This document shows, piece by piece, positions 22,449-30,646 of a stretch of DNA of 34,622 nucleotides. Source of the stretch: Colivivens sp963594655 (lineage in GTDB: Bacteria; Bacteroidota; Bacteroidia; Bacteroidales; Bacteroidaceae); NCBI GenBank assembly GCA_963594655.1, contig CAVBFD010000023.1, positions 1 to 34,622 of the forward strand. Reading direction: 5' to 3'. The first letter of the stretch is position 1; each line of letters starts with the position of its first letter. The notes under the pieces are model-generated. The model was not told where the DNA came from. It made no database searches and was given only the letters and a program-made list of their open reading frames with translations. The position numbers and the translations under genes are program-made.

Positions 22449-24242
22449 ATGGCAGCTATTCAACCATATATGGATGTGCAGTCGGTCGGCAAGAGGATAG
22501 GCGACCGTATTCTGTTTTGGAACGTCTCGTTCACCATCAATGAGCGCGACCATGTGGGACTGATTGCGAGAAACGGTACAGGCAAGTCTACCTTGCTGTC
22601 CATCCTTGCCGGTGAGGAGGGTTACGACGCTGGCCGTATCGTGTTCAGAAACGGGATAAGGATAGGTTACCTTGAACAGACTCCCGAGTTCAATGACAGT
22701 CATACCGTCATGGAGGCGATACTTGACTTCCACAAGGATAAGTCTGGAGATGCAGTTGAACTGAAAGCCAGACAGATACTGACGAAACTGAAGATATACG
22801 ACTGCGACCAACCGATTGGCCAGTTGAGCGGAGGGCAGACCAAGCGTGTGGCCCTGGCGAAGATATTGGTGGACGAACCCGACATGCTGATACTGGACGA
22901 GCCGACCAACCACCTCGACCTGGAGATGATAGAGTGGCTTGAGGGTTATCTCGCTCGAAGCACGATGAGTATCCTCATGGTGACACATGACCGCTATTTC
23001 CTTGACCATATATGCTCGTCAATCATTGAGATGGACGACTCGCGCATATACACGTATAAGGGAAACTACAGTTATTATCTGGAGAAACGCCAGGAGAGAC
23101 TGGACAGTCTGGGCGCGGAAATAGAACGCGCCAACAACCTCTACAGGACGGAACTGGAATGGATGAGGCGTATGCCGCAGGCGAGGGGACATAAGGCCAG
23201 ATACAGGGAAGAGGCGTTCTATGAGTTGGAAAAGACAGCGAAGCAACGAATCTGTGAACGTAATGTGCGGCTGGAGATGAACAGCACGTACATAGGCAGC
23301 AAGATATTCATCGCGCGGGACGTGTGCAAGCGGTTCGGTGAAAAGGTGATTCTCGACAAGTTCAACTACACGTTCTCACGTTATGAGAAACTGGGAATTG
23401 TGGGGAATAACGGAACGGGAAAGTCCACCTTCATCAAGACTCTCCTTGGTGTGGAACCGATAGACGAGGGGGTGTATGACATAGGACAGACGGTGAGGTT
23501 CGGCTATTACTCGCAGGAAGGACTGTCGTTCCGTGAGGACCAGAAGGTGATAGACGCGGTGAGGGACATAGCCGAGTATGTGGACTTGGGAAACGGACAG
23601 CGGCTGTCGGCGGGACAGTTCCTCCAACACTTCCTCTTCACTCCTGAGGAGCAGTACAGCTACATCTATAAACTCAGTGGGGGAGAGAAACGGCGGCTTT
23701 ACCTGTGTACCGTACTTATGAGAAGTCCGAACTTCCTTATACTGGACGAGCCGACCAACGACCTCGACATCATGACACTGCAGGTGTTGGAGGAGTATCT
23801 CTCCAGTTTCAGCGGATGTGTCATCATAGTGAGCCACGACCGCTACTTCATGGACAAGGTGGTGGACCATATACTCGTGTTCAACGGCAATGGGGAGGTC
23901 AAGGACTTTCCCGGCAACTATTCGCAATACCGTGAGTGGAAAGGCCTGCAACCCAAACCTGCGAACGAGCCCCAGACTACCGGCGCCAAGGATGAATGGA
24001 AGTCGAACAAGGCGTCGAACAAGTCCAATAAACTGTCGTTCAAGGAGAAGAGGGAGATGGAACAACTGGAGAAGGACATAGAGCGGCTGGAGGTTGAGAA
24101 GAAGGATGTAGAAGGTCAACTGAGCGGTGGAGACATCCCGGTTGACAAAATCGTGGAACTGTCCAAGCGGTTGCCGGAACTCAATGACGAACTTGACGTA
24201 AAATCCATGCGATGGCTGGAACTGAGCGAAAAATGTGTCTGA
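22449..24242 (+). CDS. ABC-F family ATP-binding cassette protein
   Basis: 597 residues with two ATPase domains and no membrane segments. First domain: Walker A RNGTGKST (41-48), signature QLSGGQTKRVAL, Walker B LILDEPTNHLD, then the SHDRYF-like VTHDRYFLDHI. The linker between domains is helical and basic (MRRMPQARGHKARYR). Second domain: IVGNNGTGKSTFIKTLLG, KLSGGEKRRLYL, LILDEPTNDLDIMTL, VSHDRYFMDKV. A charged coiled coil forms the last 75 residues (KEKREMEQLEKDIERLEVEK). ABC-F proteins act on the ribosome near the E site in translation control or antibiotic protection; this one most resembles the housekeeping Uup-like type, but subfamily is not settled. It has its own promoter. Confidence 0.93.
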   Translation: MAAIQPYMDVQSVGKRIGDRILFWNVSFTINERDHVGLIARNGTGKSTLLSILAGEEGYDAGRIVFRNGIRIGYLEQTPEFNDSHTVMEAILDFHKDKSGDAVELKARQILTKLKIYDCDQPIGQLSGGQTKRVALAKILVDEPDMLILDEPTNHLDLEMIEWLEGYLARSTMSILMVTHDRYFLDHICSSIIEMDDSRIYTYKGNYSYYLEKRQERLDSLGAEIERANNLYRTELEWMRRMPQARGHKARYREEAFYELEKTAKQRICERNVRLEMNSTYIGSKIFIARDVCKRFGEKVILDKFNYTFSRYEKLGIVGNNGTGKSTFIKTLLGVEPIDEGVYDIGQTVRFGYYSQEGLSFREDQKVIDAVRDIAEYVDLGNGQRLSAGQFLQHFLFTPEEQYSYIYKLSGGEKRRLYLCTVLMRSPNFLILDEPTNDLDIMTLQVLEEYLSSFSGCVIIVSHDRYFMDKVVDHILVFNGNGEVKDFPGNYSQYREWKGLQPKPANEPQTTGAKDEWKSNKASNKSNKLSFKEKREMEQLEKDIERLEVEKKDVEGQLSGGDIPVDKIVELSKRLPELNDELDVKSMRWLELSEKCV

Positions 24243-24289
24243 AACATGAAAATATCATGTGTGTCGGACTTCAGTATGCAATAAATTAG

Positions 24290-24297
24290 TAACTTTG
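24290..24297 (+). promoter_or_regulatory. TAnnTTTG promoter of thrS
   Basis: TAACTTTG followed by CGC is a perfect -7 element in the gap after the ABC-F gene. Its implied start site, about 24304, lies only a few bases before the GTG at 24309, which argues for the ATG at 24339 as the true thrS start. Confidence 0.75.
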
Positions 24298-24338
24298 CGC
24301 CCAAATATGTGTTTTTGCGTATAAAAGACAGAATAGTT

Positions 24339-26282
24339 ATGATAACAATTACATTCCCAGACGGCAGCACCCGTGAATACGAGGCTGGCGTGACAGGACT
24401 TCAAATCGCGGAAAGTATAAGTCCCCGCCTTGCACAGGACGTACTTGCCTGTGGTGTAAACGGAGAGACTACAGAACTTAACCGTCCTATCAACGAGGAC
24501 GCTACAATCCAACTCTATAAATGGGACGACGCCGAGGGCAAGCATGCCTTCTGGCACACTTCCGCCCATCTTATGGCTGAGGCGATAGAGGCACTCTATC
24601 CCGGTACCCAGTTCGGTATCGGACCTGCCATTGAAAACGGTTTCTACTATGATGTCATGCCGCCTGAGGGAGTGAAGTTCACTGACGCCGACTTCCCTAA
24701 GATTGAGAAGAAGATGCAGGAGCTGGTGCAACTGAAAGAACCTCTCGTGCGCAAGGAGATATCAAAGGACGAGGTAATCAAGTTGTTCGCCTCCAAGGGA
24801 CAGACATATAAGAACGAGCTGATAGCGGAACTGGAGGACGGAAGTATAACCACTTATACGCAGGGCAACTACATAGACCTCTGTAAGGGTCCGCACCTCA
24901 CTACCACAGCCCCTGTCAAGGCGTTCAAACTGCTCAGTCTGGCGGCCGCCTATTGGCGTGGGGACGAGAAGCGTCCGATGATGACACGTATATATGGAAT
25001 ATCTTTCCCTAAGAAGAAGCTGCTCGACGAATACCTCGTGGCCCTTGAGGAGGCGAAGAAACGTGACCACCGCAAGATAGGCAAGGAGATGGAGCTTTTC
25101 ATGTTCTCCGAGCGTGTCGGCAAAGGTCTGCCTATGTGGCTTCCGAAAGGCACACAGGTGCGTATCCGTCTTCAGGATTTCCTCCGCAAGATACAGAAAC
25201 GCTATGGTTACGAGGAGGTGATGACCCCACATATAGGCGGCAAGAACCTGTATGTAACATCCGGTCACTGGGACCACTACGGAAAGGACTCTTTCCGTCC
25301 GATAACAACCCCGGAGGAGGGTGAGGAGTACTTGCTCAAGCCGATGAACTGTCCGCATCACTGTGAGATATACGCATGCAAGCCACGGTCGTACAAGGAC
25401 TTGCCTTTCCGTTGTGCGGAATTCGGTACAGTATACCGTTATGAGCAGTCGGGTGAGCTGCACGGACTTACCCGTGTGCGTTCGTTCACACAGGACGACG
25501 CCCACATCTTCTGTCGCCCCGACCAGGTGAAGGAGGAGTTCCTGCGTGTGATGGACATCATCGCCATCATATTCAAGGCTCTTGATTTCACGGAGTTCGA
25601 AGCGCAGATAAGTCTGCGTGACCCTGCTGACAAGGAGAAGTATATCGGTAGCGATGAGGTATGGGAACAGGCTGAGAACGCCATCATCGAAGCGTGCGCC
25701 GAGAAAGGGCTGAACACACGTACGGAACTGGGCGAGGCAGCGTTCTACGGACCTAAGCTCGACTTCATGATAAAAGACGCGCTTGGACGCCGCTGGCAAC
25801 TTGGAACCATACAGGTTGACTACAACCTGCCGGAGCGTTTCAAACTGGAATATACCGGCAGCGACAACGAGAAGCACCGTCCTGTGATGATTCACCGCGC
25901 TCCGTTCGGAAGTATGGAACGTTTCATCGCAGTGCTGATAGAGCATACTGCGGGCCACTTCCCTCTTTGGCTCACACCGGATCAGGTGGCTGTCCTTCCG
26001 ATTTCAGAGAAGTACAATGACTATGCGAAGAAAGTGTGCGGGTACCTCGGTCTGCACGATGTCCGCGCCACTGTGGACGACAGGAACGAGAAGATTGGCA
26101 GAAAGATTCGCGACAATGAGGTGAAGCACATCCCTTACATGCTTGTTGTGGGCGAGAAGGAAGCTGCTGACGGAACTGTGAACGTGAGGAAACAGGGAAC
26201 CCAGGAGCAGCAAACCATGTCGATGGAGGACTTCGCCAAGAAAATCAATGATGAAGTGCGTGAGATGACAGAAAACATCTGA
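24339..26282 (+). CDS. thrS: Threonyl-tRNA synthetase
   Basis: 647 residues from ATG 24339, matching the usual N-terminus MITITFPDGSTREYEAG; the GTG at 24309 would add ten atypical residues. Order: TGS domain (1-60), editing domain with HTSAHLMAEAI and the later GPHLTTTAPVKAFKLL, class II core with MNCPHHCEIYACKPRSYKDL carrying the zinc-binding Cys, RFTQDD-type motif RVRSFTQDDAHIF, the HRPVMIHRAPFGSMERFIAV motif 3, and the anticodon-binding domain (LTPDQVAVLPISEKYNDYA). It charges tRNA-Thr and hydrolyses mischarged Ser-tRNA. It is followed by the infC-rpmI-rplT operon, a frequent bacterial order. Confidence 0.99.
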   Translation: MITITFPDGSTREYEAGVTGLQIAESISPRLAQDVLACGVNGETTELNRPINEDATIQLYKWDDAEGKHAFWHTSAHLMAEAIEALYPGTQFGIGPAIENGFYYDVMPPEGVKFTDADFPKIEKKMQELVQLKEPLVRKEISKDEVIKLFASKGQTYKNELIAELEDGSITTYTQGNYIDLCKGPHLTTTAPVKAFKLLSLAAAYWRGDEKRPMMTRIYGISFPKKKLLDEYLVALEEAKKRDHRKIGKEMELFMFSERVGKGLPMWLPKGTQVRIRLQDFLRKIQKRYGYEEVMTPHIGGKNLYVTSGHWDHYGKDSFRPITTPEEGEEYLLKPMNCPHHCEIYACKPRSYKDLPFRCAEFGTVYRYEQSGELHGLTRVRSFTQDDAHIFCRPDQVKEEFLRVMDIIAIIFKALDFTEFEAQISLRDPADKEKYIGSDEVWEQAENAIIEACAEKGLNTRTELGEAAFYGPKLDFMIKDALGRRWQLGTIQVDYNLPERFKLEYTGSDNEKHRPVMIHRAPFGSMERFIAVLIEHTAGHFPLWLTPDQVAVLPISEKYNDYAKKVCGYLGLHDVRATVDDRNEKIGRKIRDNEVKHIPYMLVVGEKEAADGTVNVRKQGTQEQQTMSMEDFAKKINDEVREMTENI

Positions 26283-26290
26283 GATGGCAA

Positions 26291-26344
26291 ATGAGGGCAA
26301 TATCTGATGAAAAACATCATTGGAAATAAAATAATTGCCCTCAT
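26291..26344 (+). other. Perfect 11-bp inverted repeat enclosing a second hairpin, 3' of thrS
   Basis: ATGAGGGCAAT (26291-26301) and ATTGCCCTCAT (26334-26344) are exact reverse complements. Inside, TGATG (26305-26309) and CATCA (26315-26319) form a small stem with an all-A loop. No T-run follows, so it is not a plain intrinsic terminator. It ends 26 bases before the infC -7 element. Confidence 0.8.
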
Positions 26345-26370
26345 GCAATTCTCTATTGTTAAGAATTTTA

Positions 26371-26378
26371 TATCTTTG
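26371..26378 (+). promoter_or_regulatory. TAnnTTTG promoter of infC-rpmI-rplT
   Basis: TATCTTTG followed by CAG is a perfect -7 element, 78 bases before the infC ATG. The implied leader of about 70 bases is longer than at the other promoters here and could hold a control element. Confidence 0.75.
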
Positions 26379-26455
26379 CAGCCGATTTGTGTAAAGCAAT
26401 CAAACGAACATAACGAACAGAAGCATTAAAACAAACCGAAGGAACATCGCATTTA

Positions 26456-27061
26456 ATGAAAGGTGACAACAAGAAGCAGCTGTACAGAATCAATGAGCAG
26501 ATTCATGTACGCGAAGTAAGAATCGTGGGTGACGGAATCGAGTCAAAAGTAATTCCAACAGCTGAAGCACTAAAACTCGCAGAACAAAAGGGAGTGGATC
26601 TCGTTGAGATTTCGCCGACTGCACAACCTCCGGTTTGCCGAATCATCGACTACTCTAAATTCCTCTACCAGATCAAGAAGAAGGCGAAGGAAATGAAGGC
26701 CAAGCAGGTGAAGATTGATGTGAAGGAGATTCGGTTCGGACCGCAGACAGCGGAGGCGGACTATGCGTTCAAGCTGAAGCATGCGCAGGAGTTTATCCGT
26801 CAAGGCAACAAGGTGAAGGCCTACGTGTTCTTCAAAGGGCGGTCCATCGTGTTCAAGGAACAGGGAGAGGTGCTGTTGCTGCGTCTTGCCAACGACCTTG
26901 AGGAAATAGCGAAGGTTGAGAGTATGCCAACGCTTGAGGGAAAGAAAATGAACATAATGCTCGCGCCTAAGAAGACAGGCAGCCCTGCCAAGAAGAAGGA
27001 ACAGGCAGCTCCGCAGACAGGTGACGGGACGGATGTGAAGAACGAAGAACAAGGAATATAA
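26456..27061 (+). CDS. infC: Translation initiation factor IF-3
   Basis: 201 residues. The N-terminal domain shows LYRINEQIHVREVRIVGD and the EALKLAEQKGVDLVEISPTA segment, followed by PPVCRIIDYSKFLYQIKKKA. The C-terminal domain has KEIRFGPQTAEADYAFKLKH, AQEFIRQGNKVKAYVFFKGR and MLAPKK. A lysine/glutamine-rich tail of about 25 residues extends beyond the fold. IF-3 keeps the 30S subunit free and checks start-codon pairing. It starts at an ATG rather than the rare codon used in enteric bacteria, so start-codon-based autoregulation is not suggested. Confidence 0.98.
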   Translation: MKGDNKKQLYRINEQIHVREVRIVGDGIESKVIPTAEALKLAEQKGVDLVEISPTAQPPVCRIIDYSKFLYQIKKKAKEMKAKQVKIDVKEIRFGPQTAEADYAFKLKHAQEFIRQGNKVKAYVFFKGRSIVFKEQGEVLLLRLANDLEEIAKVESMPTLEGKKMNIMLAPKKTGSPAKKKEQAAPQTGDGTDVKNEEQGI

Positions 27062-27129
27062 AATAAGGTGCGTAACGTCGTGGTATATACGTTGCCACTG
27101 ATAATAGTAACAAATTAAAATACAGAAAA

Positions 27130-27327
27130 ATGCCAAAAGTTAAGACAAGTTCAGCCGCTAAGAAGCGTTTTAGGCTTACCGGAACTGGAAAGATCAAGAG
27201 ACAGCATGCTTACCACAGTCACATTCTCACGAAGAAGACCAAGAAGCAGAAGAGAAACCTCGACCACTCAGCAATCGTTGTGTCTGCCAATGTAAAGCAG
27301 GTACGTGACTTGCTCTGCCTCCGTTAA
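27130..27327 (+). CDS. rpmI: 50S ribosomal protein L35
   Basis: 65 residues, standard length. The sequence PKVKTSSAAKKRFRLTGTGK, IKRQHAYHSHILTKKTKKQK, RNLDHSAIV is the L35 pattern with few acidic residues. It lies 68 bases after infC and 108 bases before rplT in the conserved infC-rpmI-rplT order. Confidence 0.98.
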   Translation: MPKVKTSSAAKKRFRLTGTGKIKRQHAYHSHILTKKTKKQKRNLDHSAIVVSANVKQVRDLLCLR

Positions 27328-27329
27328 AC

Positions 27330-27420
27330 CTCAGTGCAGTAAGTGCGAATTTATTAACAAATTGTTTAATCGGATGATTAGCTCAGAAAGTGCAGTGACG
27401 ATGTACTGCCGCTAACACCC
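27330..27420 (+). promoter_or_regulatory. Structured rpmI-rplT spacer, possible rplT leader control element
   Basis: TTAGC (27378-27382) pairs with GCTAA (27411-27415), and within it GCAGT (27392-27396) pairs with ACTGC (27405-27409) around the loop GACGATGT, giving one hairpin with a nine-against-one internal loop. AGTGCAGT occurs twice, at 27333-27340 and 27389-27396, so ACTGC could pair with either copy. The element ends 15 bases before the rplT ATG. An L20-binding feedback site is an inference. Confidence 0.5.
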
Positions 27421-27435
27421 ACAAAAATCAAAACT

Positions 27436-27780
27436 ATGCCAAGATCAGTAAATCATGTTGCTTCAAGAGCAAGAAGAAAGAAGATTTTAAAGCGCGTCAA
27501 GGGTCAGTTCGGCGCACGCAAGAACGTGTGGACTGTAGCCAAGAACGCCTACGAGAAGGGTCTTACCTATGCGTTCGTAAGTCGCCGCCGCAAGAAGAGA
27601 GAGTTCCGCGCACTTTGGATTCAGCGTATCAACGCCGCAGCGCGTCTTGAGGGTATGTCATACTCTCAGCTTATGGGAGCAATCCACAAGGCCGGTATTG
27701 AGATCAACCGCAAGACTCTTGCTAACCTCGCACTCAACAACCCGGAGGCATTCAAGGCTGTTGTCGAGAAGGTAAAGTAA
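27436..27780 (+). CDS. rplT: 50S ribosomal protein L20
   Basis: 114 residues, standard length: PRSVNHVASRARRKKILKRV, KGQFGARKNVWTVAKNAYEK, YAFVSRRRKKREFRALWIQR, INAAARLEGMSYSQLMGAIH, KAGIEINRKTLANLALNNPE. L20 is an early 23S rRNA binder needed for 50S assembly, and in other bacteria it represses its own operon by binding mRNA that mimics its rRNA site. The structured spacer just upstream makes such control plausible here. A strong terminator follows 20 bases after the stop. Confidence 0.98.
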   Translation: MPRSVNHVASRARRKKILKRVKGQFGARKNVWTVAKNAYEKGLTYAFVSRRRKKREFRALWIQRINAAARLEGMSYSQLMGAIHKAGIEINRKTLANLALNNPEAFKAVVEKVK

Positions 27781-27800
27781 ACAATCAACAAGATGATAGG

Positions 27801-27838
27801 ACGGGAGGGCCGGTTAACGCTCTCCTGTTTTTATTTTG
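27801..27838 (+). terminator. Intrinsic terminator of the infC-rpmI-rplT operon
   Basis: ACGGGAGGGC (27801-27810) pairs over ten positions, two of them G-T, with GCTCTCCTGT (27819-27828) around an eight-base loop. TTTTATTTT follows directly. It ends five bases before the ATG of the next gene, so any readthrough would feed the hydrolase-receptor pair. Confidence 0.9.
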
Positions 27839-27842
27839 TGTC

Positions 27843-28667
27843 ATGATGAAAACAAGACAATTCAACATCAAGAAGAGTTCAGTACACTGGAAGCAGTTCA
27901 CCAGGCACTCGGACAGCGTGTTTCTCAGTCTCGGACGGGAAATAAGCATCGGAGTGCTGAGTGTCGCTACATTGCTTACCGCAACTCCATGTTCCGCGGC
28001 CGGAAAGTTGGCGACAGCCACAGTCCGTGCCTCCGTGACGTGCGGAGACAGCGTGGGGGATGAGGCGACGGAACAGGAAGTGGCGGACTCGGTTCTGCTT
28101 GAAGAGGGCGACCTTCTCTTCAATGTGGTTGGCAGTGGGGAAGGACTGGCTGCCGCCATCGCTGACGTGACAGACGGCATTGACCGACAACAGATAACAC
28201 ACGTTGCCATCGTTCACTTGCAACAAGGTGTGTTATACGCACTTGAAGCTACTGGAAAACACGGAGTATGGCTTACTCCTATAGATTCTTTTATCAACAA
28301 CGCCGACCACACCCAGGACGGAAAACCTTTGATATTGGTGGGCAGACTGAAGGACCGGTCCAATATCAAGCAGTCGGTGGACAAGGCCTTGTCCTACCTC
28401 GGTTATCCTTACGACAGACTGTATATGCCTGATGACAGTGCGGTCTATTGTAGTGAACTGGTACAACTCTCCTATACGTATGCGGACGGAACAAGCGTCT
28501 TTCCACAGCAACCCATGTCGTTCCACGACAAAAGCGGTAATGTCACCGGGTTCTGGAAGGACTATTACCGAAAGTTCGGTATGGATGTGCCTGAGGGCTG
28601 GCCGGGAACAAATCCAGGTGGAATATCCAAGAGTGAGGCGATAGACATCGTATATAAGTTTTATTGA
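27843..28667 (+). CDS. YiiX/YaeF-type permuted papain-like hydrolase with TonB-receptor-like leader
   Basis: 274 residues. From about residue 85 it matches the permuted papain-fold (NlpC/P60-related) YiiX family: LLEEGDLLFNVVG, QQITHVAIVHLQQG with His120, YALEATGKHGVW with Glu135, and AVYCSELVQLSYTYAD with Cys203. Such enzymes are thought to be amidases or peptidases. The first 55 residues are odd: SVHWKQFTRHSDSVFLSLGR and EISIGVLSVATLLTATPCSA resemble, from memory, the unusual long leader of Bacteroidales BtuB-type TonB-dependent receptors. The gene directly downstream is such a receptor but has an ordinary short signal. Tandem ATGs (27843, 27846) are alternative starts. It is probably an exported enzyme co-expressed with the receptor 18 bases on; substrate unknown. 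Confidence 0.82.
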   Translation: MMKTRQFNIKKSSVHWKQFTRHSDSVFLSLGREISIGVLSVATLLTATPCSAAGKLATATVRASVTCGDSVGDEATEQEVADSVLLEEGDLLFNVVGSGEGLAAAIADVTDGIDRQQITHVAIVHLQQGVLYALEATGKHGVWLTPIDSFINNADHTQDGKPLILVGRLKDRSNIKQSVDKALSYLGYPYDRLYMPDDSAVYCSELVQLSYTYADGTSVFPQQPMSFHDKSGNVTGFWKDYYRKFGMDVPEGWPGTNPGGISKSEAIDIVYKFY

Positions 28668-28685
28668 TAAAAGAATCACAGAATA

Positions 28686-30632
28686 ATGAAATCATCATGT
28701 ATTGTCATGCCGGCAGTTTTGCTGGCAAGCACCCTCGTGCGTGCGAACAACTGTAATTACTATAATAATGTGGACTCAACCGTCGTGCTGGAGGAGGCTT
28801 ACGTGACAGCGTCACGTGTGCCGATGCCGGCAGACAAGGCCACAAGGTTGGTTCAGGTACTCTCGTCGGAGGATATAGAGAAAAGTTCCGCCCAGAGTGT
28901 GAATGACCTGCTCAAACTGGTGGCTGGAGTGGATGTGCGACAGCGTGGCGCGTATGGCGTACAGACGGACATAGGCATCAACGGCGGCAACGAGGACCAA
29001 CTTACGGTACTGCTTAATGGGGTGAACATATCCAATCCGCAGACAGGTCATCTGACAATGGACCTGCCGGTAAGTCTCAACGATATAGAACGGATTGAGG
29101 TCATTGAAGGCGGTGCCAGTCGTGTTTACGGTTCATCAGCCTTTTCGGGGGCAATCAACATAATAACGAAATCAGCGAAGGAGAATATGTTGTCCGCCTC
29201 AGTTACAGGCGGGTCTTACGGCACTCTCTCAGTGGAAGGCGGTGCGGACCTCCTGTCGGGGCTTTTCACGAATCACATCAGTGGCGGATACACCCGAAGT
29301 GACGGGGCTTCCGCCAACAGCGACTTCAAGAAATACAACGCTTATTGGAACGAGAAGTACTCGGGCGATTTCGTGGATGTGGTTTTTCAGGCGGGACTGA
29401 GTTCCATGAAATACGGAGCCAACACGTTCTATGGTACCGGCAGCAGTTCCCAGTATGAGGAAGACACGAAGTATCTGGTAAGTCTACAGGCTGAGACAAA
29501 GGGGCGGCTGCACTTGCGTCCGCAAGTCTATTGGAACCGTTCGTACGACCATTATGTGTGGATCCGCAACAATCCGTCGGCATACGAGAACTATCATCAG
29601 ACCAACGTGTATGGAGCTAACGTGAATGTGTGGTTGCAATGGGCCTTGGGCAGGACTTCAGTGGGTCTGGAGTTCCGTAGGGAGAATATCCTAAGTACAC
29701 GTCTTGGCAAGGAAATTGCCACTAACAGTATCAATATGTATCCCGGTTACAAGTACAAGGACGGACGTTCGGGTACAGGTGTGTATCTTGAACATGATAT
29801 TGTACTTGACAGATGGAGCTTCTCTCTTGGTCTTCTGGCGTATGGCAACAGTTCGCTGGACGAGTCGGCGCGGCTTTATCCCGGTGTTGACATCAGTTAT
29901 AGTCCACTGCCTGATATGCGTGTGTACGCTTCATTCAATAAAAGTCTGCGTACCCCTACTTATACGGATCTCTACTATAACGGGCCGGGCATCGAGGGCA
30001 ATTTGGAACTTAAACCGGAGAAGAGTACTGACTATGCCGTTGGATGCAGTTTCCGCAAAGGTGCGTTAAAGGCTCAGGTCAAGGGCTTCTACAGGAACGG
30101 CACTGATATGATTGACTGGGTGAAGAGGGAAGGGGCGGCCACTTGGACTACCGCCAATTCCGACATTAACAACATCGGAGCTGAGGCTTACGCGACCATC
30201 GAGTTTGCCAAGACCAATGTGTCCAATCCTTTTGTGCGTACCCTTACATTGAGCTATTGCTATAACCATCAGCGTAGGACCGGTGCGGAGGCGACATCCA
30301 CCTATAGCAGTCAACTTGTATACCTGCGCCATAAGTTTGTGGCGACACTCAACCACCGTCTGTTCGGTGGTGTCAGCGCGCAATGGGAATTCGTGCTGAA
30401 AGACCGTACTGGTTGGTTCGACAATGCCATTACCAACGAGCGGCAGGACTATGGCAGTTTTGGACAACTGGACCTGAAATTGCAGTGGACAGGCAAACGC
30501 GCCAACGTGTATGTACAGGGAAACAACCTGACATCACGGAAATACTATGACATAGCCAATGTGCGTCAGCCGGGTTTCTGGATAACTGCGGGTGCGAAGA
30601 TTTCAATAGGCATAGACCGGGACGGAAAATGA
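28686..30632 (+). CDS. TonB-dependent outer-membrane receptor, BtuB-like
   Basis: 648 residues. After a signal peptide (AVLLASTLVRAN) comes the TonB-box-like VVLEEAYVTASRVPM (about 33-47). The plug domain follows: SSEDIEKSSAQSVNDLLKLV, AGVDVRQRGAYGVQTDIGIN, GGNEDQLTVLLNGVNISNPQ, ERIEVIEGGASRVYGSSAFS, GAINIITKS. The rest is a 22-strand-type barrel with the conserved SFNKSLRTPTYTDLYYNGPG, NLELKPEKSTDYAVGC and, near the end, VYVQGNNLTSRKYYDIANVR, QPGFWITAGAKISIG. The size and motifs fit BtuB/iron-siderophore-type receptors. No cobalamin riboswitch is visible upstream, so vitamin B12 is not established as the ligand. The hydrolase gene 18 bases upstream probably shares its transcript. Confidence 0.93.
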   Translation: MKSSCIVMPAVLLASTLVRANNCNYYNNVDSTVVLEEAYVTASRVPMPADKATRLVQVLSSEDIEKSSAQSVNDLLKLVAGVDVRQRGAYGVQTDIGINGGNEDQLTVLLNGVNISNPQTGHLTMDLPVSLNDIERIEVIEGGASRVYGSSAFSGAINIITKSAKENMLSASVTGGSYGTLSVEGGADLLSGLFTNHISGGYTRSDGASANSDFKKYNAYWNEKYSGDFVDVVFQAGLSSMKYGANTFYGTGSSSQYEEDTKYLVSLQAETKGRLHLRPQVYWNRSYDHYVWIRNNPSAYENYHQTNVYGANVNVWLQWALGRTSVGLEFRRENILSTRLGKEIATNSINMYPGYKYKDGRSGTGVYLEHDIVLDRWSFSLGLLAYGNSSLDESARLYPGVDISYSPLPDMRVYASFNKSLRTPTYTDLYYNGPGIEGNLELKPEKSTDYAVGCSFRKGALKAQVKGFYRNGTDMIDWVKREGAATWTTANSDINNIGAEAYATIEFAKTNVSNPFVRTLTLSYCYNHQRRTGAEATSTYSSQLVYLRHKFVATLNHRLFGGVSAQWEFVLKDRTGWFDNAITNERQDYGSFGQLDLKLQWTGKRANVYVQGNNLTSRKYYDIANVRQPGFWITAGAKISIGIDRDGK

Positions 30633-30646
30633 ATAAGTGGACTGTA

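Noticed and set aside
24244..24260. ACATGA/TCATGT hairpin after the ABC-F gene as a terminator
   Set aside because: The six-bp stem is AT-rich and no T-run follows.
24762..25958. 398-residue open frame antisense to thrS
   Set aside because: It lies wholly within the undoubted thrS gene, has no family-like motifs, and is explained by codon bias leaving the opposite strand open.
27375..27420. tRNA-like TTAGCTCAG in the rpmI-rplT spacer
   Set aside because: The segment does not continue into a D-arm, anticodon arm or T-arm with GTTCGAATC, so it is not a tRNA gene or a clear remnant.
28640..28690. Cobalamin riboswitch before the BtuB-like receptor
   Set aside because: Only 18 bases separate the two genes, and the region before the hydrolase holds just the rplT terminator; no riboswitch-like conserved segments were seen.
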